DNA of 60,000 bases from NCBI GenBank assembly GCA_903813345.2, contig CAIIXF020000008.1, positions 29,640,005 to 29,700,004 of the forward strand, read 5' to 3'. The notes under the pieces are model-generated. The model did not search any database. It was given only the letters and a program-made list of their open reading frames with translations, and was not told the DNA's origin. This document shows, piece by piece, positions 14,401-26,436 of this stretch. The position numbers and the translations under genes are program-made. Source of the DNA: Owenia fusiformis. Taxonomy: Eukaryota; Annelida; Polychaeta; Sabellida; Oweniidae. Every line of letters begins with the position of its first letter. The first letter of the stretch is position 1.

Positions 14401-17400
14401 GAATCACAAATTCATGTTGTCAGTAAAACCTGTCTAATCTGAATGCTACTTGATAGGTCAAAAAAAGTTCAGATTAGCAGGTGTTCACATTTCAATATTT
14501 TATATGGTTGTTGATGGGAGAATACAAAATTGGGACAAAGAAAAAGTGTTCACATTGAGAGGTGTTCAAATCATTGAGAGGTGTTCAAATCATTGAGAGG
14601 TGTTCAAATAACAGGTGTTTGGACATGAAAAGGACAGGTGGCGGTAAACCCCTCTTTTAGCCCCCCTACAAAACAAGTATATATTGACATGGAATTGAAG
14701 AGGAAGTATGACTCATTACTTAAAATGTGATTTCTGAGAGTTTTGACATTTGACCTTGACACTAGCGTGGTTTAAAGGTCAACTTTGAGAGTTGCTATTT
14801 TTGTCAAAATTTTACTGTTTCTAATCCAAGAAATGAGAGCAATTGGCTTTGTTTTGATTGTGACTGATAAAAAGACATGTGAATAGAAATAAAAAATTCT
14901 TTAATAAATTATCACGGGCAATTACCTGAAAATCTTGAGAATAAATACCGATATGGGCATTTTTAGGGGGACTAAACTTTCTTGTTTCAAAAATGATTGC
15001 TCTTGTTGCCTTTTGAGACTCTAACAGTATCTTAAGCACGTTTTAAGAGTTGAGATGTGATTATTATTTTAAATGCCCATGGGCAATTAGGATAAATGCA
15101 CACAAAGGCACTTCAAAAAGAATGGATTTTCTTATTTCAATTGCTTCTCGCCAGTTTTCTAAACATGTTTGCCATATTCTAAATAGTTATAGGGTCACTT
15201 TTACTAAATGCCCATTGGCATTTGAAATTAAAATGTTTGAATGTACACTTACTTTTAAAGTTATTTGCCAATTTGCAGTTCCCATATTTGAAACACAAAT
15301 AATTCAGAGAAATCCTCTCTCAATATATATCATAAAATATAAGGCAGCATCATGTATGAATGGCATGACACTCAAAGGATTGCCTAAAATAATTTCTACT
15401 TATTCCCTATTTAGAAAAACATTTAGGCCATTAAAATATTTTCTTATAATAATGTCATTAAATTCTATGTTTTCAGAAAAAACAAAATGTCCCCATGTAC
15501 TCTCTACTTGTAATGTATATAAATGACAAAGGGAATTGTGATCTTGGATTATATTGTAGCGAAATGAGTTCCAAGATTGATTAAAAACTACATGTATATA
15601 AACTTCATTAACAAGGTCATCTGAACTCAAGAGGTGTGTTACTTGCTTTGGCACAATGTGTTATTGCATTTTCACTCTTAAATAATATATAAAACCCTTT
15701 AAATAAATGAAGGTTTTGTAGTTTTTAATATAAGGCTCTTCATCAGAATGCCAACATATAATTAATTTTGGATGGCCTAATCTGTACATGCAGTTATGTA
15801 GTGTACATGTATGCCCAGGTTGGCAGCCATATTGAAAACATAAACCAGTCAGGCTTATTTTCATCACAAAAGTTAAGTTTTAGTGGTGAGCCCAAACTCC
15901 CACAAAAATGATATTTGCAGAAAAGTTATTTTACAGTCTCTGCATTATACAGTTTCAATATATTTTTTGAGGGAGTGTGGGCTGACGGTTAATTTTTCAA
16001 TGAAAGGGAATGAGCACCATGCTAAAACTTGATAACAAAGTGAACGAAAAATGACAATGTTTTCTAGATTTCCATAGGTAAACTACATACATCGCTTGAT
16101 TTTGTCAATTTTCTTCTCCGAATACTTGTATGCCATATGTTCCATATATTAAATTCTCTATAATGATAAGTTTTGATATTGTTTTGATGGTAAACATAAT
16201 GTGAACCCATATTCAGACAGCCTTGTGATAGGGGTTCTTACTGCCAATTTTTCAAAGAAACGGAGAACTTATGCCACTTTTTGAAATTGCACATCTCAAG
16301 AAGAAAGGTTTATCTACAACTTGCAATCGGTTTTAAAAGTAAATGGAAGAATGAGTTTTTCAGAAAAAGTCTAAGTGGACCAATAGTCTGTTAAATGGAC
16401 CTGTTCTTTTAACACTACACAACATTTTCACCTACCTTTGTTTGAGGTTAATGGATTGGGCGCCTACCACTTCAACAGTCGTCACTTGATTTCCCTCCCC
16501 TTTGACAAACATCTCTTCCTCAATGATTCCTGCACTCTCATCTTCAATTCTCCCGTAGCGTTCTTTAACAGCCTCAAATAAGCTAACTCCAAAATTGGCT
16601 TTCTTCTCCCGCAGAAATGATCCTGATGTTGGATGTCTGGAATTAGAATTGTTAAAAATACAGTAGGGAGTTTAAACTTGCACTGTTTTCACAACCTAAA
16701 CGCGAATGTAAGTTAATTAAGCGATGAATTTGTATGGATGATACGTATAGGTTGGCATTTCAATTTAATATGCAATCCTGCAAAGTCACTCAAGGACAAG
16801 TCACTGGAATACCCGGGATTTATTCAAAAAATTGCAAAGACTTAATTTGGCAATTGTCATCAATCTGCCAAATTAAAACAGCTGTCAAATTGAAGCAATT
16901 TACAGTATATGTTTTATATGCTAAGAATATCATATTGGGCACTTTCCAGTTAAGATACACCATTTTTGATTCTTTGCTTGGATGAAGTTTTGTGTATTTT
17001 TCCTTATGTCTAAGATAATATTGCCATTTATAATTACTAATTTCACTCACTTTGTATTGAAATAGTGTCTTCCTTCATGTGTCCCATTATGTTTTCCTCT
17101 CTCTTGATCATCCCACTCTATGCCTAACCATACTCCTGTTAATTAAAAATCAAATTTTTATTTTGTATACCATACATACTGGTATATACTAAAATCCCAT
17201 GGTCTTTAAGGCTAATAAGGTGCTGAGTCCCAACTGTCTCAGGCCCGTTGCCTGATTTGCCAAGGGTGTTCATATATATATTAAATAATTTAAGTTAAAT
17301 TAATGATCGATGATAAAAGTAAATAAACAGCATGGCAATTACTGTAAAAGGGAAAATGAAATTATTTCATTGTATATTTAACACTTAACAATCCTGAAAG

Positions 17401-20400
17401 ACCATATAAGGTTATTTAAGCTGCATCATGGAGGAATACAATATGACTGTATATACATCACATCTCAAAAGAAATCTAAAGGTATACTGGCTCCTGAAGG
17501 TTGACAAACATCAGCTTTATTGCAAAAAAACTTACATTGTTCCATATTGATAGGAATTTTATTTAAGTAAAAAGGAATATACTGAGAAACAAATAAAATT
17601 CTGTAAATCTTCGTTGACCATTAATAAATTATAAAAATCTGACAAATGGAATTTATTGTTTTATAAAATCTGACATGAAGATGAAAAGAACGATAAAACG
17701 ATCCTATCCAACCCTATATCGAATCAATGCTTTCACTGTAACAGATGTAACAACAAATCCATTCACAATGGATGATGGACATTGTATTAAAGATCACTAT
17801 CATGTCAGAATCACCAATTAAACTGCCATCAAACAAAATCTAGAGATACTCTGTATTAATACAGTACTGTGACAAGACAGAGTCAAAGACAGACACAGAG
17901 GCCTCACCATGATACATCAAAGCTGGACTTGGGGTGTTTTTTATTTGGCAATATTTGTTGGAGTTCTTCATGTCAAGGTCAGAGCACAAGGTAGGTCAAC
18001 CCTATTGGCTTATTAAAGGCAGAATCAGATCTTTAGGGTGCCATGTTCCCTGTTTAAAACTAGTTCTGCAGGATAGATGTTTTTCATATTGGTCTCCATT
18101 TCTCTGTCATTATTTATAGTACATAAATCATCAATGAATCTTTTAGTCTTAGCATATTTTTGTACTTCAGAGTTGACTTCCTTATACATTTTTTCTATGG
18201 CTTTAAATTTGGAGCAATATAAGTAAAGATTGGCCACATACAGTGCTGGATTGCATTGGTATTCCAATCCTCTATCTTAGAATTGATTTTCCTGCTTTAA
18301 AGAATGCTGTATCCACAATGAAATCCACAAGAACATTGCATTCTCCTTTGGTTTATGCTTTGTTGTTATCTATCTTTTTACCCTATTTGGCTTCATTTCC
18401 ACCTACTGTTCCACCTACTCTGAATGCTTTTCTTAATACCCATTTTAGCTTTTCCTCTATGCCATTAAGATTTATCTTTGAACAGAGTGTAGAGAAATCA
18501 TATGAGGCTATGTTCCCGGCTCCTTTCCTTAAATTCATGTTTTTAATCACCTAATCATGGATGGAGGCATTCCCTATATCTCTAGCTCTCCGAACTTCGA
18601 TCGATGGTATAACAAAAGCAAAATCCAAGTTATAAAACATATATCTCTTAAATAGTATGAGCCCCATATATAGCTGCATTATGAGACACTTGCATGATAT
18701 CATCATTTGATGCACTGATTTTTTCCGTCAGATATTCATTATCTTTGCACAACTACCATTCCTTTCATGAAAATCAAATGATTCAGGCCCGTAGCCAGGG
18801 GGGGTTGCAGGGTTCGGGCGAACCCACCCCCTGGCCAAAAATTCTTTCAAAATCATGCAGTTTTTCACCATTCTGAGCACTTCTCAAGTGATTTTAGCCA
18901 TATGTGGGCCAAAATTGTCAAATGTGAGCCCCCATGGAAATTTTTGAAAACTGAAACCATCCCCCCCCCTTGGCAAATCCTGGCTACGGGCATGTGATTT
19001 AAGTATACATCCATAATTTAATCCATCTACATGTTTTCTATTATGTGATCTAATGTTTGCTAACAACATACACATGTATGTATGATATTGTTACTTTAGA
19101 AGATGACTGGTGTAGCACAGAGAATGCTTTAGAAGATAGATTACTAAGAATTGATTATACCGACACTGATACAATTCTAACAGCTCAACAGAAGGCAGAA
19201 TTGGTGAATCTCTTTAGTTCCCGTAGTTCATTGTTTAATGGATGGTTACGATTTCTCGATGGTTCACAAATTTGCACACCATCTGATATTGTAAGCCTTT
19301 ACAATACATGTGAAGACAGAGCAGCTGCCTTTAGATCACTCAAGGATTATGAATTCATAACGAATGTTGCTATCAGAATAACCCGGAATATAATCAACAC
19401 GTTGGTAGCTCCGGGAGGTGCCACTCTAAAGACAAAGCTAGAAGGGATTTTCGCTTTAATGCAGGACATCCTGGCACTGATCAAACGCCAGAAACCATAT
19501 TTCCTTACTGGTAAATGTATTCATAATATATACAAGTACAATCTACAGGGTGGACAAAGAATTCGAACACTTTTTAATCCATTGTTACTTTTTTGTAATT
19601 GCAAAAGTTTTAGGATAGCAGATAAAAGTCCACATTTTTTGTTAATACAAATGCATATTCACAACATACATTACATTACTCATTCAAGGAGGTTAACTCG
19701 TCACATTCTCTACAGCCTTATTTATAAAAATGGCTTCATTGATATGTTTTGGGATATTTAGACAACTTGATTTCAGTTTAGTTTCACTTCGAGGAATTAG
19801 TGTCAAGAGCCTAGGATACATATTAGGTGGTGTGAAGTATTTCAGGAGGAAAATCGCCAAGGAGTGAATATTAATATTTTTCTAGATAAACCTAACATAC
19901 AATTTATGTTAAAGATGCCAAAACATATTTTTCATTTTATCTTTTTCATTATCTGATTTTTCATAGATATAGCTGCTATAATGAAGATGTCAACAGAATT
20001 GAAATGTTCCAATATTTTTCTTTGGCCCACCTTGTAAAATGTATATGGTCTAGTTCACTAGTTAATAGCTAAAAGGTAGAACTGGTTATTGGTAAATAGT
20101 AAATATACTTAGACTGGTTCCTTGATCAACAGTGCAAATGTAAAATATAACCTAGAAGGAATTAGGAAGGTACCATAATATCCTTAGTTCTTAAATCATT
20201 AACATATTTTGCGAAGAACTGGTCCATTTAACAGAATATTGGTCCACCAAAAAACTCAATTCTTCCACTTACTTTAAAAGACAGTCAAATTGCATTTTGT
20301 AGACAAACCTTTAGCCTTGAGATGTGCAATTTTAATAAGATATGTCAGTTTTTAGCTTCTTCAAAAATTGGCAGAGACAATAGAATGGGATTTTCCAAGA

Positions 20401-22567
20401 TTGTATTTTACCTATTAAATGTTGTTTACATAATCAACCACTATTTTCTAGGCTTTGATTGCCTTTCTGATGAACAGTGTACAGACAGAAGAAGGAATAT
20501 CTGTGTCGGATGTACCTGTTTTGAGTGTGGGACGAATGCTGACTGTTCCGCTAAGGACACCCAGAAGCCATTCTGTAAGCCTAGCAGTGGAATGCAAGTC
20601 TGTGGGGACCCACATATCAAACAAAGCATACGAGGAGCGAACCAGAAGTTATGCTACGACATAATGGGTGCAGCAGGAAAATTTTATGTGTTCTTGAATG
20701 ACAATGGCATGGGTGAGTGCTTACATCATCCAGTTGATAAGTGCCACTGTGATATCATAAAAGGTGCCTTAATCGGAAGAGTACCAAATCCCTTCTATAT
20801 CCAATAAAAAAAAAGCTTTTACATTTGTGTATTTACATTTTCAGAAATCATAGCAAAATTCATTAGTGGGGGAAATCTGAGCGATACAAGTCTAGTTGAC
20901 TATGTCAGCGACATTTATATCAAGATGGAGCATGTTCAAATCCACTTTACACCAAGACACATCAGTGTTCATAAAGCTGGGAAACCTGTAGAAAAGTTCA
21001 AATGGGCAACTGGTAGGATCATAACAAGCATTGGGTGGATCGCTGTCTCCAAAAAGCAAGTAAAGGTTTATTTGATGGATGGGGAAACAACCATTCATGT
21101 TATACGTAAAGGTCTATCACGGGTGGTACCATTCCTGAACTTTGGAGTTGTTGAGCAACATGGAATGTCACATAAAGCTACTGGCATCATGGGTAAGACT
21201 CAATTCACTATTCTCCATGCTCCCAAGGAGTATCATCTCAGTATAAATCCAATGCAATCTGTCCAACAATATTGAGTGAGCCAGCATTGCAGTAATGTCA
21301 ATACATGTATATTATTTCATGTTACAATTTAAGACTTCATGACCCCTTAGTGAACTTCATATGCCAAAATAACAAAACAACTAGAAGTGTAGCATTAAGG
21401 ACAAAAGATCCTCCAATTCCCATTTTTGTTAAAATTATTAATACAATGTACAAAAACACTGGTCCCGACACAGTTGCTGAAGTGAGGAATACTTAGTCAA
21501 CCTCCTTCTTGGTGAAAATGATGAGAATTAAAATTTCCTCCGAAGGAAGTTCATCTGTTTTGTTAAAAAAAATCCTGGGGACCAGTGAAAAATAAACTTA
21601 TACTTGAGCACAATCCTTAATCCTCAATATGTACAGTATGTGTATATTTATAATCTTCAATAACATATTTAGGTTCTATTGGGAATGAAGCAGAGATTGT
21701 ATTAGAGGATGGGAAGCAAATGCTATCATGGTCTGGTCATAGATTCCCTGTAGGGGGTGGCAAAAACATCTGCCTCAAAGTGGATCCTTTCTATGAAGAT
21801 AAATTCAACAAATTACTAGAGAGATTTCAGGTTGATGGCATTAAAACTGCTGGAGAAGATGACGAAGATGTTAATATTTGACCCATAGGCAGTACATTAT
21901 ATAAATAGGCTAACATAACATCCAGAAACAATAATTTTGAAAGTCAAACAAAAACTGATAGTTGAAAATGGAAATGGAGAGTGAGGTACAAAGAGACAAT
22001 GTTAAATATTAAAGAAAATTCATGAATACACTAATTACAAACATTATTTATGTTCAATAAATATGTTCAATAAAATGAATGAAATGAACTACATCTACAT
22101 CTAATGTTCAACTAGAAAAAGTGCAACTCCACGGAGTAGCAAACCCTACCGAACAAAACATATTTTGATAATTAGTGGCCATCTTGAAAAAAAAGCATAT
22201 CGTATCAAAGCATATCAAAGCATATCAGCATATAAAATCTGAACCAGATCGATCTATTGGTATTTGAGTTATTAAAGAAACCTTTACTTGAATGTTGTAA
22301 AAAGTTATAATAGAAAAACCATCTTTCAGAGTACAGTATGTCTGCGCTGATTTCAATAACTCTGTATTTGATCAGAACTGGGTTCCAACAGAATTTCTAC
22401 AAACATTTATGAATAAAATAGCCATTACATGGAGTGTTTAATTTTGTCAAAATCGAAATAGAACTTAAGTTACCTTTTGTAGGCGGTACCTCCCCATGAA
22501 AACACACAGTTCCAAAGTGCCCATCACTTTCTATGCGTCGACCAATCATGCAGTTGGAGCCCTTCAT
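8486..22567 (-). CDS. TBCE: Tubulin-folding cofactor E (complete, 12 coding exons)
   Basis: The protein helps release and assemble native alpha/beta-tubulin dimers with cofactors C and D in the cytosol. Coding exons, in gene order: 22474-22567, 17051-17135, 16436-16636, 13501-13689, 13151-13253, 12377-12552, 11786-11912, 11161-11310, 10602-10755, 9332-9457, 8896-8987, 8486-8578. All junctions are GT-AG, phases agree, and the sum is 1590 nt, or 529 aa (human TBCE is 527 aa). An N-terminal CAP-Gly domain spans about residues 6-85 ([31 protein letters not shown]). Leucine-rich repeats span about 130-390 ([32 protein letters not shown]). A ubiquitin-like C-terminal domain begins after KKLP and ends VKW. 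An acceptor at about 22580, just upstream of the ATG, implies a non-coding first exon farther upstream. Confidence 0.95.
8591..8690. repeat. Short tandem repeat in a TBCE intron
   Basis: About four degenerate copies of a roughly 24-bp unit related to GAGGATTATGTCACAAAAGT lie next to the last TBCE exon. Confidence 0.6.
10019..10397. mobile_element. MITE with TCTCGGTTTGGAGAAC termini in a TBCE intron
   Basis: TCTCGGTTTGGAGAAC at the left end is matched by its complement GTTCTCCAAACCGAGA at the right end. The interior consists of two diverged direct copies of an about 130-bp block (10060-10175 and 10255-10365; shared TTTAATTTGGGTAATATTTCTA). No ORF of its own. Confidence 0.7.
10760..10945. repeat. 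Degenerate tandem repeat in a TBCE intron
   Basis: Repeated TAATACAGAAAGGTTACCTG-like units of about 20-24 bp run from exon 9 (10755) up to a small MITE. Confidence 0.6.
10946..11062. mobile_element. Mariner-derived MITE (GGTTGTCCCAAAA ends)
   Basis: GGTTGTCCCAAAA at the left end is complemented by TTTTGGGACAACC at the right end. The interior CACTGAAAATTGCATGGAAAAATATCAAG is the reverse complement of sequence just inside the longer mariner copy at 42661-43733, so this looks like a deletion derivative of that family. Confidence 0.7.
14419..14620. mobile_element. Fragment of a CAGTAAAACCTGT-type element
   Basis: CAGTAAAACCTGTCTAATCTGAA is followed by GGTGTTCACATT and three tandem GAGAGGTGTTCAAAT units. 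It resembles the element at 1274-1408 and the stretch at about 9826-9990. Lies in a TBCE intron. Confidence 0.5.
16241..16420. repeat. Left arm of a dispersed inverted-repeat pair
   Basis: This stretch is an imperfect reverse complement of 20212-20400. Shared blocks include GGACCAATAGTCTGTTAAATGGACC versus GGTCCATTTAACAGAATATTGGTCC, and AAATTGCACATCTCAAG versus CTTGAGATGTGCAATTT. The arms lie about 3.8 kb apart and bracket the first two exons of the nested opposite-strand gene. Confidence 0.6.
17909..21881 (+). CDS. Secreted protein with ITIH C-terminal/vWD-like domain, nested in a TBCE intron
   Basis: Five exons on the strand opposite TBCE: 17909-17990, 19100-19510, 20452-20712, 20845-21192, 21673-21881. 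All junctions are GT-AG, each exon after the first begins by completing a codon after a single G, and the total of 1311 nt gives 436 aa plus stop. Exon 1 encodes a signal peptide ([20 protein letters not shown]). Exon 2 encodes a predominantly helical 137-residue region I do not recognise. Exon 3 starts with a Cys-rich stretch ([17 protein letters not shown]) and then the motif CGDPH, typical of vWD and inter-alpha-trypsin-inhibitor heavy-chain C-terminal domains. Exons 4 and 5 continue this domain ([32 protein letters not shown]) and end in an acidic tail. The von Willebrand A domain of true ITIH proteins is missing. The specific role is unknown. Confidence 0.8.
18020..18545 (-). pseudogene. 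Penelope-like element reverse transcriptase relic
   Basis: Read on the minus strand with several frame changes and stops, this stretch contains SYDFSTL, VDFIVD, an IGIPM-like motif, [10 protein letters not shown] and [13 protein letters not shown]. In that order these are the characteristic RT motifs of Penelope-like retroelements. The N- and C-terminal parts, including any GIY-YIG endonuclease, are not visible. It is a dead fragment inside the first coding intron of TBCE. Confidence 0.65.
18784..18992. mobile_element. MITE with GGCCCGTAGCCAGG termini (copy 1)
   Basis: GGCCCGTAGCCAGG on the left is complemented by CCTGGCTACGGGC on the right. Flanking TGATTC and TGATTT suggest a decayed target duplication. 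The same family occurs at 46109-46822. Confidence 0.7.
19544..20040. mobile_element. Probable mariner-type MITE in an intron of the nested gene
   Basis: ACAGGGTGGACAAAGAA at about 19549 is approximately complemented by TTCTTTGGCCCACCTTGT at about 20019-20036, and a GAACA/TGTTC block follows at each end. I see no transposase. Confidence 0.45.
20212..20400. repeat. Right arm of a dispersed inverted-repeat pair
   Basis: Imperfect reverse complement of 16241-16420. It ends about 50 bp before exon 3 of the nested secreted-protein gene. Confidence 0.6.
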
Positions 22568-22684
22568 TTAAATGCACTGCTGAAGAAAATAAAAATATGT
22601 TGTTATTAGAGAAGCAAAACAAGACATGAATAAGATCAATTACTTTTTGAGTACTCAATAGCCAACTAACACGGTGACAACCAA

Positions 22685-22905
22685 GTTTCATTTGTTTGTT
22701 AGTTAGCTTGTTTACATCTTCATTTACTTACTTATTTATTTATTTTTGTTTACTTATTTATTCTTTTATCTGTTTGTTTGTTTGTTTATTCATTTACATT
22801 TATTTACTTTTTTATTTGTTTTGTTTACTTATTTATTCTTTTATTTGTATGTTTGTTGTTTATGTTTTTGTTTGTTTGTGTATTTGTTTAATAATATTTG
22901 TTTAT
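22685..22905. repeat. T-rich TTTG/TTTA low-complexity tract
   Basis: Interspersed TTTG, TTTA and TTAC tetranucleotides form a microsatellite-like run about 120 bp upstream of the TBCE start codon, within its probable 5' UTR intron or promoter region. Confidence 0.7.
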
Positions 22906-22939
22906 TTAGTCTAAAATAGATTTGTTGAGAGGCATGAGT

Positions 22940-24120
22940 GACCAGTGACCATTGCTTAATAGCCAGATTTTGAACTATTTACAAAGTTAACCTTTGAACT
23001 TGTAACTTTGAGGAAAAAAATTCACATCGCAATTGGCCAAAAGCGGCCTTTATGTTCGTAACTGTCTGGACAGTGTCTGATGTTATGCTGCTTATGATAT
23101 GTAAGCATGACTCATTCTGTATCTCTGAATCACTCCTATAAATAGCCATTTTGATTTGAAAATTGTAGTTACAAATCACTTTTTGAGATTTTGTTAAGTA
23201 TCATGCATGCAAAACAGAAATCCTATGTGTCATTGTGGGATCCACAGCCTTTACTATCCTTTTGGAATAGTTCAGCTCTCAAAAGCGTTAGGTAAAGAGG
23301 GGCTCTGATAAATCAGAATGCCTATGTGTAAACAAATCCAACCTGAAGAACTGCACACGTACCTGAGATTATGGATGTTTATTAGACAAGGCTGTCCTAG
23401 CTCTTATGATTTAGACAGTTCGGGTGTTACTTGCATCAGACTCAGATACCCCTTGGCCCATAAATATGGGGTTATTTTGAGGTTTTTTTGTATTTAGGAC
23501 ATTTGTTACACTACAGACTGAGACATCCAGATGATTAAAAACTCAGACATGTAAATGCCTTCGAAATTCACTTTACAACACTTCACTTCAACTATGAGTA
23601 ATTGTTTCATTGAGTTACTGATAAGCAACGTGTATCCTACTTCATTTTCAATATATATAAGGCATACAATACCTGTTTTACATGAAAATCAGCGCCGATA
23701 AAAGTTTGGAATTTTTTCTTGAATATTATTTCCTCCTTTTTGAAGAACTGCTAAAGACTAGTTTCCTCCAGTGCGACTCTTTATTCCCGGGGATTTCGAG
23801 ATTTTTGGGGCCTCATGGGTTGATGTCGTTCTCGAACCCCGGGTCTCGAACCCCAGGCGGCAAGTAAATATAAGCTGACTGCTAACGAAGAGTAGGACCA
23901 AAATTTGATAGGACCGGCACCTACCCTTTTACACCCCGGGGTTAAAACCTGAGGCGCCTTTCTAAAACGCGCCTGCAATCATATATTTTGTTTGAATTTC
24001 TCTTGAAGCAGGTATAAAATCTATAAATGTCTTATTTATAGATAAAGTATCAATTTGCTTTACTGACACAGCAAGAGCAGCTCAGGAAGTAAATTACTAA
24101 TTACACTTAAATTGCCTTAG
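22940..24120. other. Upstream of TBCE; no gene seen
   Basis: No ORF with protein-like features. At 23780-23980 there is a locally GC-rich, partly palindromic stretch with CTCGAACCCC motifs that I cannot classify. The non-coding first exon of TBCE may lie here. Confidence 0.3.
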
Positions 24121-24949
24121 CCCTCTGGGGCAAAGTGGCCCATCGAAATATCTTTTGAACTATAAAAAGATGGTTCTTCAAAAGTCACAAAATCGAATTC
24201 TGAAATATCTGCCACCTTCTCGACCGTCCATTTTTAACCAAGCAGCGTCTCGCTTTACGTAAAAGGTAATTCTACTTTTCACCCTCTTTTTTTGGAAATT
24301 ACCCCTCTCACGAGAATCTCTAAAAAATCCGGCAACAATAGAATATCGTTTTGATTTAACATTTTACATAGAGTGTGCACATTTATTCTTTATTTGTAAA
24401 AATTTCGAGCTTCAATTATTAGGCAAATTAAAATGACGTCTATTTGAAAATTCACATGTCTTTGGGGCAAAACGGCCCACACATGTTATAACATAGGCTA
24501 CAAAAATCTTATTGTGCAAGAACAATTGGTTTTCAAATGTAACAATTTTAACATCTGGCTTGTGCCTTATTTCCTTCCGACACATATCGAATGACTAGAA
24601 TTATGGTAGGGGTTAAGAATACTTTATCTGTCAAAGGTTTGAACGTCTGAGATAAGATGTTTGTGGACGAGTCTTGTAATTGATTAATTTTGGTTTCAAA
24701 ACCCATGTAACAGAGGGTGGGCCTTTTTGCCCCACCCATGGGCCGTTTTGCCCCACTCTCGACAATATTTTTGACCATTGAAAACTCACAGAAGATAGTC
24801 CTAGGAAAGTATAAAACACTCGAAAATGTAAACCACAAACCATTAATAAAGTGGAACATCAAAGTGCGCGATGATTGACAGATACGAAAATACCCCGTAC
24901 AGAACAACTTAAAATTAAATTTTTTGGGCCGCTTTGCCCCATGTTCCCT
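24121..24949. mobile_element. Inverted-repeat element with GGGGCAAAGTGGCCC termini
   Basis: GGGGCAAAGTGGCCCA near 24127 pairs with TGGGCCGCTTTGCCCC near 24925. Internal copies of the same motif lie at about 24466 (GGGGCAAAACGGCCCA) and at 24720-24760 in both orientations. No transposase is visible. Confidence 0.6.
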
Positions 24950-25029
24950 ACCTAAGTAGCATTGTCACACAATATTTGCAGCAGCAAGGCAAACAACATA
25001 CTTAAACATTTTTGCTCCCTCCCAAACCC

Positions 25030-25115
25030 CATTCTGATACTCATAGCATCTCTCTGTTGCATCGCAGATGCTATCCAGAAGGATAGAAATTGACAGGGCA
25101 TGGCTTACCACGATG
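25030..25115. mobile_element. Short MITE of the CATTCTGATACTC family (copy 2)
   Basis: The element runs from CATTCTGATACTCATAG to CCACGATG and is flanked by perfect 9-bp repeats CCCAAACCC at 25021-25029 and 25116-25124. No coding capacity. Confidence 0.7.
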
Positions 25116-25394
25116 CCCAAACCCTCCCTATATTCTATTTTATAACACCTACATGTATATTCCACTTAAGCGTACTGTACATTCAAATCTCAATGCACTG
25201 CGCTAAATTTTCTAACCAAAGCATTAGTAAAAAGGTAGTCACTCAATAAAGGAAGGGTTTGTTTCTTTATCTGATTAAGGTTCATGTGGAAACCACAGCC
25301 TGGCTTTTCAAATGTCGCAGCTATTCAAGCGGTGCCGAAAGTGTACCTTGATCACATTTAGTTGAACTGTGAACTGGTGAACAAGGCGGCCACG

Positions 25395-25610
25395 GTATGA
25401 AAACCCCCGAAGTCAACTTGAATGTATTGGCGAATGACTTTGAGTAAAATTCGTTCCCATTGGTATCGTTGGGGTCAGTGTTCGTTTGTGTAAGTACAAT
25501 TTAAAGCTCTTTCGATAGTTCCGGACGGCTTGGCAAGCATGCTCAAAGTAGCGCTTCGGTTCGCGTGTTAACGTTCCAATTCACCAGAATTGACTATTTA
25601 ATTACCTAAT
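25395..25610. repeat. Dispersed repeat, intact copy
   Basis: This stretch (GAAGTCAACTTGAATGTATTGGCGAAT ... TTCGGTTCGCGTGTTAACGTTC ... CACCAGAATTGAC) matches 45990-46108 plus 46823-46925. There the same unit is split by an inserted MITE. Confidence 0.6.
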
Positions 25611-26436
25611 TTTACGTAAGGGTGCGTTTAGTGAACTCGTTCATATGTGAAGGACCTTTTAAGTTTACAATGACTGAATGATAACTACAGATTTTGACAT
25701 GGATTGGCAATGATTGGATTTTAGCTAATGGCTAGTAGTATATATTTAGATGTTTACGTTGGTGAGGTTATATTTGGATGGGCAGCCTAACCAGTTGATA
25801 CAATGAAGCATGGCTAGGATGAAGAGGAAACTACAGTAGAAGAGGAAATTAAAAGCTAGAAGAAATATTCGCAAATTAGTATTTACAACAGATATTCCCA
25901 ACTACATGAGGTCGAGGGAGGTTTCAGAGCGTTATTACGTATAAAATATAGGAAAAGAGGTCGATGACTTGAGGTACCACTTTTATCATATTTTACGAAA
26001 CTTGCTTCTTGTGTACAACTGCGACTAAGTGTACAAGGAACGAATTGATATCGTTTTTCAATGATGTTTGAGAAATCCATTTTGTGGCAAATTCAAATTT
26101 GTTAACAGGCATTTATGACTTTTTTACATTTACTTGGTATACGTACTCATTCGCGTAAATCAAAACATGAACCAGATCATATAGTATATGATAATCGATA
26201 CCGCTTCTTGAGAGCCCCACCTATTTATCCATCGTTTTCAGCACACGTGGGTAACTTTCCACAACACGATCTACAAATGAGCTCAGAGATCATTTGTATG
26301 GGACTAAAACGCATGTTACATCTAGTTTTACTACCATGAAGAAATGGTGTCATTCAAAACTTGTAATATTCAAGATCAGCTGTTGGGAAATGGCACATGA
26401 CATTCAACTTATCTGGCAAAATACTCATGAATTTTG

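Noticed and set aside
19057-19761. Single continuous 234-aa protein
   Set aside because: The real exon is 19100-19510; a donor at 19511 and an upstream signal-peptide exon explain the sequence better, and the C-terminal part is intron read-through.
23780-23980. Possible tRNA-derived SINE because of CTCGAACCCC box-B-like motifs
   Set aside because: No matching A box at the right distance and no cloverleaf could be drawn; left unclassified.
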